Positions 46,204 through 54,294 of a DNA stretch of 64,000 bases are shown here, one piece after another. The notes beneath the pieces are model-generated. The model was not told where the DNA came from and did not search any database. It saw only the letters and a program-made list of their open reading frames with translations. A program made the position numbers and the translations under genes. Location of the stretch: assembly GCF_963677315.1 (NCBI RefSeq), contig NZ_OY781939.1, forward strand, positions 2,418,001 to 2,482,000, in the 5' to 3' direction. The stretch comes from an uncultured Sphaerochaeta sp. (GTDB lineage: Bacteria; Spirochaetota; Spirochaetia; Sphaerochaetales; Sphaerochaetaceae). The stretch's first letter is position 1; each line of letters opens with the position of its first letter.

Positions 46204-47112
46204 CTATAGTTCCACATCATCGTTCTTGACGATGAGGTTGGTTGCTGAAAAGGCGATGATGACAATAATCATCATGATAACTCCAACTGCTGCACCTGCT
46301 CCACTATCCCTAACGGTGGTGGTACTTGCCGAAGATCCAAATACGATTTCATACATATAGTTCATAGGTGCTACCGTTGCATTGGAGAGGTTGACCGGGC
46401 TGAATAACTGGCCCCAGACAAAGAAGGCAACAGTAAAAACGGTCCACATAACGATGTTTGTCCTAAAACAACCCCGTAGGAACGGCAGGGTGATATGGAA
46501 GAACCGCTGGAAGACATTTGCCCCTTCTATCTGTGCTGCTTCCATATAATCTTTGGGTATTTGTTCAATGCTTGCCATGAAAATCAGCATGTGGTACCCA
46601 ACCATGCCGAACGAGTAGGCGACCAGCATGGACCAGAAGAGTTTGTCCGGCCCTGTCCAGAGGGTCTCAGAAAGTGTCGTCATCCCTAGTGTTGCAAAGA
46701 TATCGTGAAGCAAACCATAGGAAGAGTTATAGACGTAGTTGATCCACATGGTTCCCATTGCAATTGCCGATACTACATTGGGGAGGTATATGACGCTCCT
46801 GAAGAATTTTGCAAACTTCATCCCGTTGGTAAGGGATACAGCAAAGAAGAGTGCGGTGACCATTACCCCTATACCACCAACAAGCCAGATACTTGCGATA
46901 TTACGCATCGATTGTCTAAAAATAGCTGTGTTGAACAGGGTCCGGTAGTTCTCCAACCCGTTGAAACTCCAGGTTGAAATCGGATCTGATACAGACTCGA
47001 CGGCAAAAAAGCTCATGATGGTTGTCCGGATCGAGGGATACAAGAATACCAACAGGTAGCAGATCATGGCCGGGGTGAGAAAGATGATGATCATCATGCG
47101 ATTCTTTTTCAT
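46204..47112 (-). CDS. Sugar ABC transporter permease (MalF type)
   Basis: A 302-residue permease with the N-terminal hallmark IIFLTPAMICYLLVFLYPSI, six helices and the EAA loop DYMEAAQIEGANVFQRFFHITLPFLRG. It is the second gene of the operon, separated from the binding-protein gene by a stem-loop. ATG 47112 follows CTCAAAGGTACCACT. Confidence 0.92.
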   Translation of the reverse strand: MKKNRMMIIIFLTPAMICYLLVFLYPSIRTTIMSFFAVESVSDPISTWSFNGLENYRTLFNTAIFRQSMRNIASIWLVGGIGVMVTALFFAVSLTNGMKFAKFFRSVIYLPNVVSAIAMGTMWINYVYNSSYGLLHDIFATLGMTTLSETLWTGPDKLFWSMLVAYSFGMVGYHMLIFMASIEQIPKDYMEAAQIEGANVFQRFFHITLPFLRGCFRTNIVMWTVFTVAFFVWGQLFSPVNLSNATVAPMNYMYEIVFGSSASTTTVRDSGAGAAVGVIMMIIVIIAFSATNLIVKNDDVEL

Positions 47113-47133
47113 AGTGGTACCTTTGAGAAATGA

Positions 47134-47166
47134 ACGCCCCCTAAAACATGGTGTTTCAGAGGGCGT
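47134..47166 (-). terminator. Intercistronic stem-loop after the sugar-binding-protein gene (minus strand)
   Basis: On the minus strand 47153-47166 and 47134-47147 form a 14-bp stem with two G-T wobbles and a 5-base loop, directly after the binding-protein stop at 47179. As with the other two importers in the window, it lies between the binding protein and the next gene of the operon. Confidence 0.6.
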
Positions 47167-47178
47167 AGTGTTAAAGCC

Positions 47179-48435
47179 CTATTTATTCATTGCAGCGTAG
47201 AATTGTTCTGCATTCAAGGAACCAGTGATAAGCTTGGAGAAGTTTTCCTTGATCTTTGCATTGACGTCCGCAAGATTTTCCATTCCAGCAGCCCAGGTCA
47301 TCCATGTGGTGGTATTGTCGATGATGGTCTTGGCTTCAGCTGTTTGCTTTGGCCAGGTGCTGTTCTTACCCATTGGAACACCAAGGCTTTCCTTTGCCAG
47401 TCTGGAGTCCCACTCACCAGTGGTAAGGTAGACGATGAACTGGAAGGCTTCGTCTGGTACCTGAGAATTGGCATTGATGCCGAAGCACTGTGCTCCATAG
47501 TTGTTTGCCTCAGTGCCATTTCCGTTCGGTCCCATTTCAGGCCATGCGAATGCACCCCAGTTGAAGTTTGGAGCGTTGCCCTTGATTTCATTAGGAAGCC
47601 AGGTGCCATTCAGGTACATTGCAACCTTTCCTGCGGCAATTTCCTCAATCTGTCCGGCAGGATAGATGTTGGAGGCTGCTTTTTTGCTGATGTACCCTTT
47701 CTTTGCGAAGTCTGACCAGATCTTGCCAAATTCAAGAACCGCTGGATCGTTGAATTCATTGTTGTTGGCCATTTCCAGGGTTCTCTCATAACCAGCAAGA
47801 CGAGCCATGTTGTACCCGAAGAATGCTGCCATGTAGGCATCATCAACAGTGATGGGGGTAACTCCAGCTTGTACCAGTTTTGCACATACGTTCTCGAACT
47901 CAGCCCAAGTTTTTGGTGATTCGGTGATACCTGCCTTGTTGAAAAGGTCCTTGTTGTACATAACCACAAAAGCAAATGGCTGGTAAGGAGCTGTCTTAAG
48001 TGTGCCATCACCTGCCTGACGAGCAAGGTCGATTAATGCAGTGCTCACTGCATCACTGTAGCTCTCACCACCTGTGGTGGGGTAGCTCTTGGATACATAC
48101 TCTTCCAAAGGAAGGAGATATTCACCCCACGTGGAGTTAACACGGGAGATGTCCTCATCAAAGATATCAATCGTCTCTCCAGCGTCCAGAGCAGGTTGCA
48201 GGGTCTTTCTGATCTCGCGACCATTGAAGACGATTTCAACCGCGATACCGGTTTCTTCTTCAAATGCTTCAGCAGCCTCAGCCATGACAAGGCCCTGTGG
48301 CTCAGCTTCATTCCACATCGACCAGTATGTGACAGTCTTTTTCCCAGCAGCATCTTCAGCTGATCCCCCTGCAAACAGCGGGGTGGCAATAACTGCCAAT
48401 ACCAACAGTGCAACAACCATTCCTTTCTTCTTCAT
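47179..48435 (-). CDS. Sugar ABC transporter periplasmic binding protein (SBP family 1)
   Basis: A 418-residue binding protein with a signal peptide (VVALLVLAVIATPLFAGGSA) and the family 1 body (VTYWSMWNEAEPQG, DIFDEDISRVNSTW, KVAMYLNGTWLPNEI). It captures an oligosaccharide, possibly an N-acetylhexosamine-containing one given the kinase-like gene downstream. The frame runs to 48582, but ATG 48435 follows AAAAGGAGTCAACT and starts the signal peptide. It is divergent from the AraC regulator. Confidence 0.92.
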   Translation of the reverse strand: MKKKGMVVALLVLAVIATPLFAGGSAEDAAGKKTVTYWSMWNEAEPQGLVMAEAAEAFEEETGIAVEIVFNGREIRKTLQPALDAGETIDIFDEDISRVNSTWGEYLLPLEEYVSKSYPTTGGESYSDAVSTALIDLARQAGDGTLKTAPYQPFAFVVMYNKDLFNKAGITESPKTWAEFENVCAKLVQAGVTPITVDDAYMAAFFGYNMARLAGYERTLEMANNNEFNDPAVLEFGKIWSDFAKKGYISKKAASNIYPAGQIEEIAAGKVAMYLNGTWLPNEIKGNAPNFNWGAFAWPEMGPNGNGTEANNYGAQCFGINANSQVPDEAFQFIVYLTTGEWDSRLAKESLGVPMGKNSTWPKQTAEAKTIIDNTTTWMTWAAGMENLADVNAKIKENFSKLITGSLNAEQFYAAMNK

Positions 48436-48488
48436 AGTTGACTCCTTTTTGTGTGACCAATTCGTATTTGAATTGCAATCTAATTGGA

Positions 48489-48509
48489 GTATAAGCCCGA
48501 TTCTTATAC
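48489..48509. promoter_or_regulatory. Inverted repeat in the divergent araC/SBP control region
   Basis: GTATAAG (48489-48495) and CTTATAC (48503-48509) form a perfect 7-bp inverted repeat with a 7-base spacer, midway between the divergent genes. TATAAT (48544-48549) and TATACT (48559-48564, with TTGTCG 17 bases before) are candidate -10 boxes for the AraC gene. The repeat is a likely regulator site. Confidence 0.45.
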
Positions 48510-48570
48510 TTGATTTATCCAAAAAAACATAATGTTTGTCGTTTATAATTTTCTCTTGTATACTAGAATC

Positions 48571-49491
48571 ATGACAAAACACATCGATGGATTTTCACTC
48601 TCCCCTATGAAGATTGAGCTTAATGTGAGTCATTTTGTGACCTTTCATTATTTTGAATACCCCCACAAGTTTATCTTCAAAGGAGAGCGACATAACTTTT
48701 GGGAGTTGCTGTATGTAGATAAGGGTGTGGTATTTGCTGGGACCGACCGGGAGAGGTATCAGCTGCAGCAGGGGCAGATAATCTTCCACAAGCCAAATGA
48801 ATTTCACAGTGTGGAGTGTAATGGGATCATCTCTCCCTGTTTGGTGGTTATCTCCTTTGTCTGCAATTCCCCGAGCATGAATTATTTTGAGAACAAGGTG
48901 CTACGTATTACCCAACGGACCAAGAGCCTGATGTCCATCATCATCAATGAAGCGAAGAAGAACTTCCAAACAAATTTATCAGATCCTTTCTACACCAAGT
49001 TGGAATTACGTGACACTCGGCCCTTTGGGAGCGAGCAATTGATCAAAAACTATTTTGAGGCATTCCTTTTGGAGTTGATCATCCAGAACTCCCAGAATGA
49101 GAAAGATGGAACCTTGCTCAACACCACCCAAGTGGAGGACAGGCGTTTTCGTTTTGAAATGGCAAATTCTTTCATGCAACATAATCTTGCTGAGAATCTT
49201 AGTCTATCCGACATATGCAATCACTGCTCAATGAGCAACTCCCTCGCCCAACAGATTTTCAAGCATGAAACAGGTAATAGTGTCATGCAGTGGTATGCCC
49301 GCCTAAGGATAGAAAAAGCAAAACAGCTGATCAGGGAAGGGAAGGGGAACATGACCACTATCGCATACCAGCTTGGATATAGTTCCATCCACCACTTCTC
49401 CAAACAGTTTTCTAAGGTCGATGGAATGAGTCCAACCGAATATGCCAAGTCTATCACCAGCCTCCTGAACAAGGATCTTGGGTTGTTGTAG
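48571..49491 (+). CDS. AraC-family transcriptional regulator
   Basis: About 306 residues from ATG 48571: an N-terminal cupin sugar-sensing domain (about 20-130; FHYFEYPHKFIFKGERHNFW, then IIFHKPNEFHSV) and a C-terminal pair of helix-turn-helices (about 200-295; LSLSDICNHCSMSNSLAQQIFK and TTIAYQLGYSSIHHFSKQF). It probably activates the divergent sugar importer operon. The frame opens at ATG 48532, which would overlap the likely promoter, and ATG 48607 is also possible. No start has a clear ribosome binding site. Its last 49 bases are repeated downstream at 50291-50339. Confidence 0.86.
   Translation: MTKHIDGFSLSPMKIELNVSHFVTFHYFEYPHKFIFKGERHNFWELLYVDKGVVFAGTDRERYQLQQGQIIFHKPNEFHSVECNGIISPCLVVISFVCNSPSMNYFENKVLRITQRTKSLMSIIINEAKKNFQTNLSDPFYTKLELRDTRPFGSEQLIKNYFEAFLLELIIQNSQNEKDGTLLNTTQVEDRRFRFEMANSFMQHNLAENLSLSDICNHCSMSNSLAQQIFKHETGNSVMQWYARLRIEKAKQLIREGKGNMTTIAYQLGYSSIHHFSKQFSKVDGMSPTEYAKSITSLLNKDLGLL
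49442..49490 (+). repeat. Copy A of a 49-base repeat (3' end of the araC-type gene)
   Basis: These bases, starting ATGCCAAGTC and ending GGGTTGTTGTA, recur at 50291-50339 with two mismatches. Copy A is the functional end of the AraC-family gene. Confidence 0.9.
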
Positions 49492-49551
49492 GGGAATCAC
49501 CCACACTTGATACCCCGAAGAAAAGGTATATACTTTTAGGTGGAGGACCCC

Positions 49552-50049
49552 ATGAAAAGGGTATATGTATTGGTGCTGCCACTTGTACTTCTCCTGTGTT
49601 TTCCGCTCTTTTGCTCCGCTCCTTCCTACGGTGTGGAAGTTGACTGGCAGATGAGCATCCAAGGCAGTATAACGCAACCTCTCAACGAGTACCTCTCGCT
49701 GAAGGCCGGGCTGGGCATTTCCCTCATGGGTGTAGCTGCGACCGAGGCCTATGTTATTCTTGATACCCACCTCCTGAAAGAGCCCTGGGGTGCAAATGTG
49801 CTCTTGGGAATACCCAATTTCCTATTTCCCCTGACCTTCGATGCTGCGATGTTCTCTCTCGGCGGTGCGGTGGAGTTCAAGCACTCTCTTTCTCCATCCC
49901 TGGACATCACCTTGCGCCTAGGTGCAGGCTTTCCCCTGTTCTTCGAGGAGGGCAAGGACCTAGTGAGGGACATTGCCTTCCCTTTCAATCTATGGCCTGA
50001 AGCAGCGCTTGGTCTCGCTTTTCATAGACCTTTGGAAGCTGCAAAATAG
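49552..50049 (+). CDS. Exported protein of unknown function, possible small outer-membrane barrel
   Basis: A 165-residue protein with a strong signal peptide (KRVYVLVLPLVLLLCFPLFC). The rest alternates glycine-rich and amphipathic strands (QPLNEYLSLKAGLGISL, AVEFKHSLSPSLDITLRLGAGFPLF), as expected of a small outer-membrane or periplasmic beta-barrel. I recognise no family. GTG 49540 is in frame, but ATG 49552 follows GTGGAGGACCCC. It stands alone between the AraC gene and the rearranged pseudogene region. Confidence 0.7.
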   Translation: MKRVYVLVLPLVLLLCFPLFCSAPSYGVEVDWQMSIQGSITQPLNEYLSLKAGLGISLMGVAATEAYVILDTHLLKEPWGANVLLGIPNFLFPLTFDAAMFSLGGAVEFKHSLSPSLDITLRLGAGFPLFFEEGKDLVRDIAFPFNLWPEAALGLAFHRPLEAAK

Positions 50050-50196
50050 TGGAATTTTAGAGGAATCCTAAGGTATTCATCAGATAGCACATACCGATCG
50101 TAAAATTTTGAAAGCGCAGAGTCTCCTCTGGGTGTTTAGTCAAATCAGGTAGTATGAATGCCAAATACAGATTACATGTTACCAAAGGAGCTCGTT

Positions 50197-50340
50197 ATGA
50201 AAAGAATAAAATTATGCTCCCTCACCTGAATACGTGCGATGCTCATGTTTGCTCCTTTACTGGTGTTTGCCAACGGAGGGAGTGAATCGAATGCCAAGTC
50301 GACCACCAGCCTCCTGAACAAGGATCTTGGGTTGTTGTAA
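50197..50340 (+). pseudogene. Chimeric pseudogene: binding-protein signal peptide joined to the AraC tail
   Basis: ATG 50197 follows CAAAGGAGCTCGTT. The first codons read as a binding-protein signal peptide (MKRIKLCSLT, stop, then MLMFAPLLVFANGGSES) interrupted by TGA at 50227-50229. From 50291 the same frame continues into the last 15 residues of the upstream AraC protein (AKS.TSLLNKDLGLL) and its stop. It therefore looks like the scar of a deletion or recombination that removed an importer binding protein and most of a second AraC copy. It is not expected to make a functional protein. Confidence 0.75.
50291..50339 (+). repeat. Copy B of the 49-base araC-tail repeat
   Basis: Matches 49442-49490 with two differences (CTATC against CGACC near the start). 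It keeps the same reading frame as in the AraC gene and forms the 3' part of the chimeric pseudogene. Confidence 0.9.
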
Positions 50341-50423
50341 TTAGTCTACTTCAGGTGACTATTAGCTGTTTGTATTGTATAATGGCCTCCATATAAACCT
50401 TATGTATATGGTTGGAGAGGGAT

Positions 50424-51596
50424 ATGTGGAGAAAACGTTTAGCAATTCTTTTTGTGTTATTGGTATTTCTGGAGGCCGTAGTGATTGCCAGTACTATAAC
50501 TGAACCCGCCGCTCTTACTCGTTTGTTTACGGATGGTCCTGCCAGTATCAAATACACAAGGCAATTCGAGGCAGCAGTACCTCCCTCCTCCATGCAACAG
50601 CTTATCAGCCAATTAACTGATCAACTGGGTACTTTCAAGAGGGTGGATGGAACGAAGAATCCGTATACTATTGTTCTGGAACATGGGACAATTACGGCAT
50701 ACATCAGTTTGGATGGACAGGGCAGGGTTGCCGGTCTCCAGTTTACAGAAATCATCGATACACGTGGCTCCCTCGCCGATGCCGTGAAGAAGATAACCTC
50801 CTTGGATGGAGAAAGCTCCGTATTGATTCGTAAGAATGGAGAGATTCTCGTGGACCACCAAGGGGATACACCTCTTGCAGTGGGCTCTTCTTTCAAGCTT
50901 GGTATCCTGGCAGCCCTCCAGGATGCAATAGCTGCTGGGCAATTACGGTGGGACCAGAGTGTACCAATACGTTCTTCACTCAAGAGTCTCCCCACCGGTA
51001 TACTTCAGGATTGGCCGGAGGGTACCCAGGTAACCATTGAGACGCTTGCTGCACTTATGATTTCTCAGAGTGACAACACAGCCACTGATATGTTGCTATC
51101 TAAGGTAGGCCGGCCAAGCGTAGAGAACTATCTCCCCCATAGTATTCCTGTCCTTTCTACCGGGGATATGTTCCGGCTTAAGAACCCAGAGAACGAGGAC
51201 ATCCTTAAACAGTATCGGAAAGCTTCCCTAGCTCTTAAAAGAACGTTGCTTACAGTTCTCCCACACAGAAACCTCCCTGAAGCAAGTCTCTTCTCGGGGG
51301 ACCCTGTTGCCCTTGATATAGAGTGGTTCATGACAGCATCGGAGCTTGCCGATTTGATCGAACGACTCCAGCATCTGGATCTGATGACCATCAACGCAGG
51401 CTTGGCAACCAAGGAGAAGTGGCAGCGTGTTGCCTATAAGGGAGGTAGTGAGCCGGGAGGGCTTAATCTCACCACGTTCCTTATTGATGAAGAGGGGAAC
51501 CAGTATACGGTAGTGGTAACGGTAAACAACGCAAAGAAAGCTCTGGATGAGGCAAAGATCATGGAGTCCTATCAGGCAATGCTGAATTATCTATAG
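50424..51596 (+). CDS. Exported class A beta-lactamase-fold serine hydrolase
   Basis: A 390-residue protein with an N-terminal signal or anchor helix (about 3-22). An about 100-residue N-terminal domain precedes a class A beta-lactamase/transpeptidase fold: SxxK in GSSFK (S155, K158), SDN at 216-218 and KGG at 339-341. This is the active-site set of penicillin-interacting hydrolases; whether it cleaves beta-lactams or peptides is unknown. The usual E166 loop is not evident. ATG 50424 follows GGAGAGGGAT. Its last 256 bases occur again at 60305-60560, across an inserted island. Confidence 0.85.
   Translation: MWRKRLAILFVLLVFLEAVVIASTITEPAALTRLFTDGPASIKYTRQFEAAVPPSSMQQLISQLTDQLGTFKRVDGTKNPYTIVLEHGTITAYISLDGQGRVAGLQFTEIIDTRGSLADAVKKITSLDGESSVLIRKNGEILVDHQGDTPLAVGSSFKLGILAALQDAIAAGQLRWDQSVPIRSSLKSLPTGILQDWPEGTQVTIETLAALMISQSDNTATDMLLSKVGRPSVENYLPHSIPVLSTGDMFRLKNPENEDILKQYRKASLALKRTLLTVLPHRNLPEASLFSGDPVALDIEWFMTASELADLIERLQHLDLMTINAGLATKEKWQRVAYKGGSEPGGLNLTTFLIDEEGNQYTVVVTVNNAKKALDEAKIMESYQAMLNYL
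51341..51596 (+). repeat. Left copy of the 256-base direct repeat flanking the island
   Basis: The repeat starts GGAGCTTGCCGATTTGATCG and runs through the hydrolase stop. It matches 60305-60560 without gaps; by eye count there are about 11 mismatches (about 96% identity). The region between the copies is the island. Confidence 0.9.
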
Positions 51597-51636
51597 GAAG
51601 ATTCAAGTTGATTGCTCTCTTGGAGAGTCATTCCTT

Positions 51637-52236
51637 TCATTTATGAGATGTTATGACAACAAAAGATCCTTCTCCGAATCCTGATTTGATTGCATCCAAG
51701 TTTGGTTCAGGAAAGAGGGTTTGTATCGTGGACGATTCTTTAAATCCAGCGTTTTGTAGATGTTCCAATACTTCTTTTGTCGAATAGAATGTTGCATCTT
51801 GATAGAATATGCTTTCATGTTTTCTCTTAAGGTACGTTTGGGCAATCTTGCTTTCACTGTCTACAAAACCGATGATGATAATTCCATTTGGTTTCAACAC
51901 TCTCCATGCTTCCTTGAACGATTGTTCAATATCATCGATAAAACATATGGTAGTGACCATTAGTGCATAATCAAATTGTTGAAGTAGGAAGGGGAGTTTT
52001 TCAGCAATGCCAGGGAATACCTCAATTCCACGATTACGTATTTTCTTTTGCCATCTCTAACGAAGTTTCACTCCGATACGTAGTCCGAGAGGTGCTGCAA
52101 ATATTTGTGCTAGATGCAGATTTCTAATTAAATCCAACGTCAATTTGCGATGAGCTTCTACTAATGGTTTGGTTTTATTTGCCGAATCATCAAAATCCTA
52201 ATTTGAATTTTCTACAAATTTTAGTTCGTTTTGCAT
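51637..52236 (-). pseudogene. Class I SAM-dependent methyltransferase, broken
   Basis: One minus-strand frame runs from ATG 52236 (MQNELKFVEN, after GGGAGAGTGTA) to TGA at 51637, with in-frame stops at 52198-52200 and 52057-52059. Recognisable pieces are FAAPLGLRIGV (the end of the SAM-binding motif region), RGIEVFPGIAEKLPF, MVTTICFIDD and EAWRVLKPNGIIIIGFVD, a typical methyltransferase order. The glycine-rich motif I itself is missing, so there is also an internal deletion. The gene cannot make an active enzyme. It sits at the left edge of the island. Confidence 0.8.
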
Positions 52237-52285
52237 TACACTCTCCCTTGCGTATTCAGAAAAGCTACTGTAGACTTCATTTAGG

Positions 52286-52313
52286 TTGATTCATCAAATC
52301 ATTTTGATATAAT
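52286..52313 (+). promoter_or_regulatory. Promoter of the S24 repressor gene
   Basis: TTGATT (52286-52291), 16 bases, TATAAT (52308-52313), about 54 bases before the repressor start. The following AACATAACGACATAC repeats AACATA/GACATA units that could be repressor half-sites. Confidence 0.55.
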
Positions 52314-52366
52314 AACATAACGACATACAAGTCAATACCAAAATACAATTTTTATAAGGTTATGGC

Positions 52367-53086
52367 ATGATAAGTGGCAATCTAAAATCAATACGACTTA
52401 GCACAGGAGAATCACAATCCGTATTTGCTAAAAAATTCGGATTGTCACAAGCTGTTTATTCTCAGTATGAAACAGGCAAACGCTCTGTCCCTGATGACCT
52501 AAAACAACAATTGGCCAATATGGGAGTTAATATTCATTGGCTTGTAACCGGTAATGGTCCTATGTACTTGAATTCCAAGGAGTCCATTCCTCCGGCAAGT
52601 ATGGGTACCCTCTCTGAATCACCGATGCCATATTCGTTAACGAGTAAAAAAGAATTAGCAGGCATACCCCAAAATGAAGATTCTATTCCAATCCCTTTCA
52701 TATCCCAAAAGCTCTCTGCAGGACCTGGCCAAATCTGGAATGAAGATTGCTTTACTGATGACGTAATCGCCATCCCTACCAGGATGGTCAAGCGTTTCAA
52801 GGGCTATAAGCTTGGGGCTGCGGAAGTCAGGGGGGATTCAATGGATCCTTCTCTTCAGAATGGGGACATAATCATATTTGCAGAGAAGATGATATCTGGT
52901 AACGGCATCTATACACTCTCCATCGATGCCGAGGTATATGTGAAGCGGATTGAATTTGATCTCTTCGATGAGACTCTCCGGGTTATCAGTGACAACCCTA
53001 AATATGATGCAAAGATTCTTCCTGCAGACACTGACAGGGTTCAGATACTGGGCAAGATCATCGGAAGGTTTTTGGTGTATTGGTAA
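52367..53086 (+). CDS. Phage-type repressor: XRE helix-turn-helix with S24 peptidase domain
   Basis: A 239-residue CI/LexA-like repressor. The N-terminal HTH (about 3-60; GESQSVFAKKFGLSQAVYSQYETGKRSV) is followed by a linker and an S24 self-cleavage domain, with VRGDSMDPSLQNGDIIIF (catalytic serine in GDSM) and VYVKRIEFD (catalytic lysine). Such repressors hold prophages silent until DNA damage. It is the only clear regulator in the island. ATG 52367 has AAGG nine bases ahead. A small hairpin follows. Confidence 0.88.
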   Translation: MISGNLKSIRLSTGESQSVFAKKFGLSQAVYSQYETGKRSVPDDLKQQLANMGVNIHWLVTGNGPMYLNSKESIPPASMGTLSESPMPYSLTSKKELAGIPQNEDSIPIPFISQKLSAGPGQIWNEDCFTDDVIAIPTRMVKRFKGYKLGAAEVRGDSMDPSLQNGDIIIFAEKMISGNGIYTLSIDAEVYVKRIEFDLFDETLRVISDNPKYDAKILPADTDRVQILGKIIGRFLVYW

Positions 53087-53088
53087 AA

Positions 53089-53107
53089 GCACCCTTGAGG
53101 GTGTCTC
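53089..53107 (+). terminator. Small hairpin after the S24 repressor gene
   Basis: GCACCC-TTGA-GGGTGT lies immediately after the repressor stop and is followed by CTCTATATT. The short stem and weak T-run make it a modest terminator candidate. Confidence 0.4.
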
Positions 53108-53166
53108 TATATTAAGGTAGGTCTTTACTTCTAGCTCTTCTTTCTTTGTGACCAAGGTACGGTCAA

Positions 53167-53750
53167 ATGAAAAAGATTATCTCTCTGGTTGTCTTGGTGT
53201 CTTTATGTGGATTCATTTATGCAGGTCCGTTTGGGGTTGAAATGGGTCGGGCAGTTGAGGACTTCGAAAGATTGGGAATTTTTTTAGAACAAGCTTCAAC
53301 TAATAATAATGTAGCAACATATTATTTTACCCCAAACAATCCACACCCAATTTTTACAACCTATCTAGTCAGGATTGATAACCAAAAGGGCGTATATGAT
53401 ATTACAGCTGTCTCTGATGTAATAGAAGATTCCTCATATGGGACGGAAATAAAAGAAACCTATAATTCGGTCAAAGAACAAATCTCAAGTGCATATGGGG
53501 AACCGGAAGAAGTTGATTTGCTAATGCCTGGTAGCATATGGGATGAACCAGGGGATTGGATGATGGCTTTATACCAAAAGAAAGGTATCTTATGGCGTTC
53601 TGGAGTCCATCGTTAAAAGGGATAAAGGATATTGCCATTGATGTAACTGGGATTCGAAGTAGCAGCTCTGTGATCAAGCTTGTTTATCAATCTCCAGACA
53701 TTGCCGAAATATTAGAAAGGGTTAAAAAGGCAGAGGCTTCTGTTTTTTAA
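53167..53750 (+). pseudogene. Exported protein of unknown function, split by a frameshift
   Basis: The first frame (53167-53616) encodes a signal peptide (MKKIISLVVLVSLCGFIYA) and about 120 further residues. The continuation, which contains AFWSPSLKGIKDIAIDVTG and ends KKAEASVF, lies in the -1 frame and ends at 53750. A shift at the A-rich CCAAAAGAAAGG (about 53574-53585) would join them into one protein of about 194 residues. It may be a recent mutation or a slippage site (A-AAG). The family is not recognised. It follows the repressor on the same strand, starting after CCAAGGTACGGTCAA. Confidence 0.65.
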
Positions 53751-53781
53751 TATCCAGATTTCTAATTACGGGGTAAAAAGT

Positions 53782-54270
53782 ATGGGACACTATAGATTCA
53801 GGCGTAGCGTAAAGATCCTTCCAGGGGTTCGGGTCAATATCAATGCCAAGAGTACCAGTGTGGCCTTTGGCGGCAAAGGATTCACCAGGACGGTGTCATC
53901 TACGGGGAGGGTCACGAACACCATTGGCATTCCCGGTACGGGTATCCACTACACGGAAGTGGAGAAACAAGGAAAACCGAACCGATCGGCAGCTGTCGTA
54001 TCGAGCAATTCTAATGTTCATCCATCTGTAGCACCCAAGGCAACAAAGATTCCACGTAACTTTAAACCGATTCTACATACATCGGATAAAAAGAAATCTA
54101 AGGAGGCAATAACTAATGCCTCTACGCAGGGTTTTGGGAATGCTCGTGGGCCGTCAAAGGCTAGGAGTGAATCGAATCTACAAGCGTTCTACAGTGTGGC
54201 AATCATTATGATTCTCTCATTTGTAGTACCTGTAGCAATCATGGTTTTCAGCGATATATTTAAATCATAA
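53782..54270 (+). CDS. DUF4236-domain protein with C-terminal membrane helix
   Basis: A 162-residue protein opening with the DUF4236 pattern: YRFRRSVKILPGVRVNINAK, then SVAFGGKGFTRTVSSTGR and TIGIPGTGIHYTE. After a polar, low-complexity middle (about 60-135), a membrane helix fills about 137-158 (FYSVAIIMILSFVVPVAIMVF). DUF4236 proteins are small, often phage- or island-borne, and of unknown function. ATG follows TTACGGGGTAAAAAGT, and the next gene starts 24 bases on. Confidence 0.75.
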   Translation: MGHYRFRRSVKILPGVRVNINAKSTSVAFGGKGFTRTVSSTGRVTNTIGIPGTGIHYTEVEKQGKPNRSAAVVSSNSNVHPSVAPKATKIPRNFKPILHTSDKKKSKEAITNASTQGFGNARGPSKARSESNLQAFYSVAIIMILSFVVPVAIMVFSDIFKS

Positions 54271-54294
54271 GACTAACAAAGGGAGTAAAAAAGT

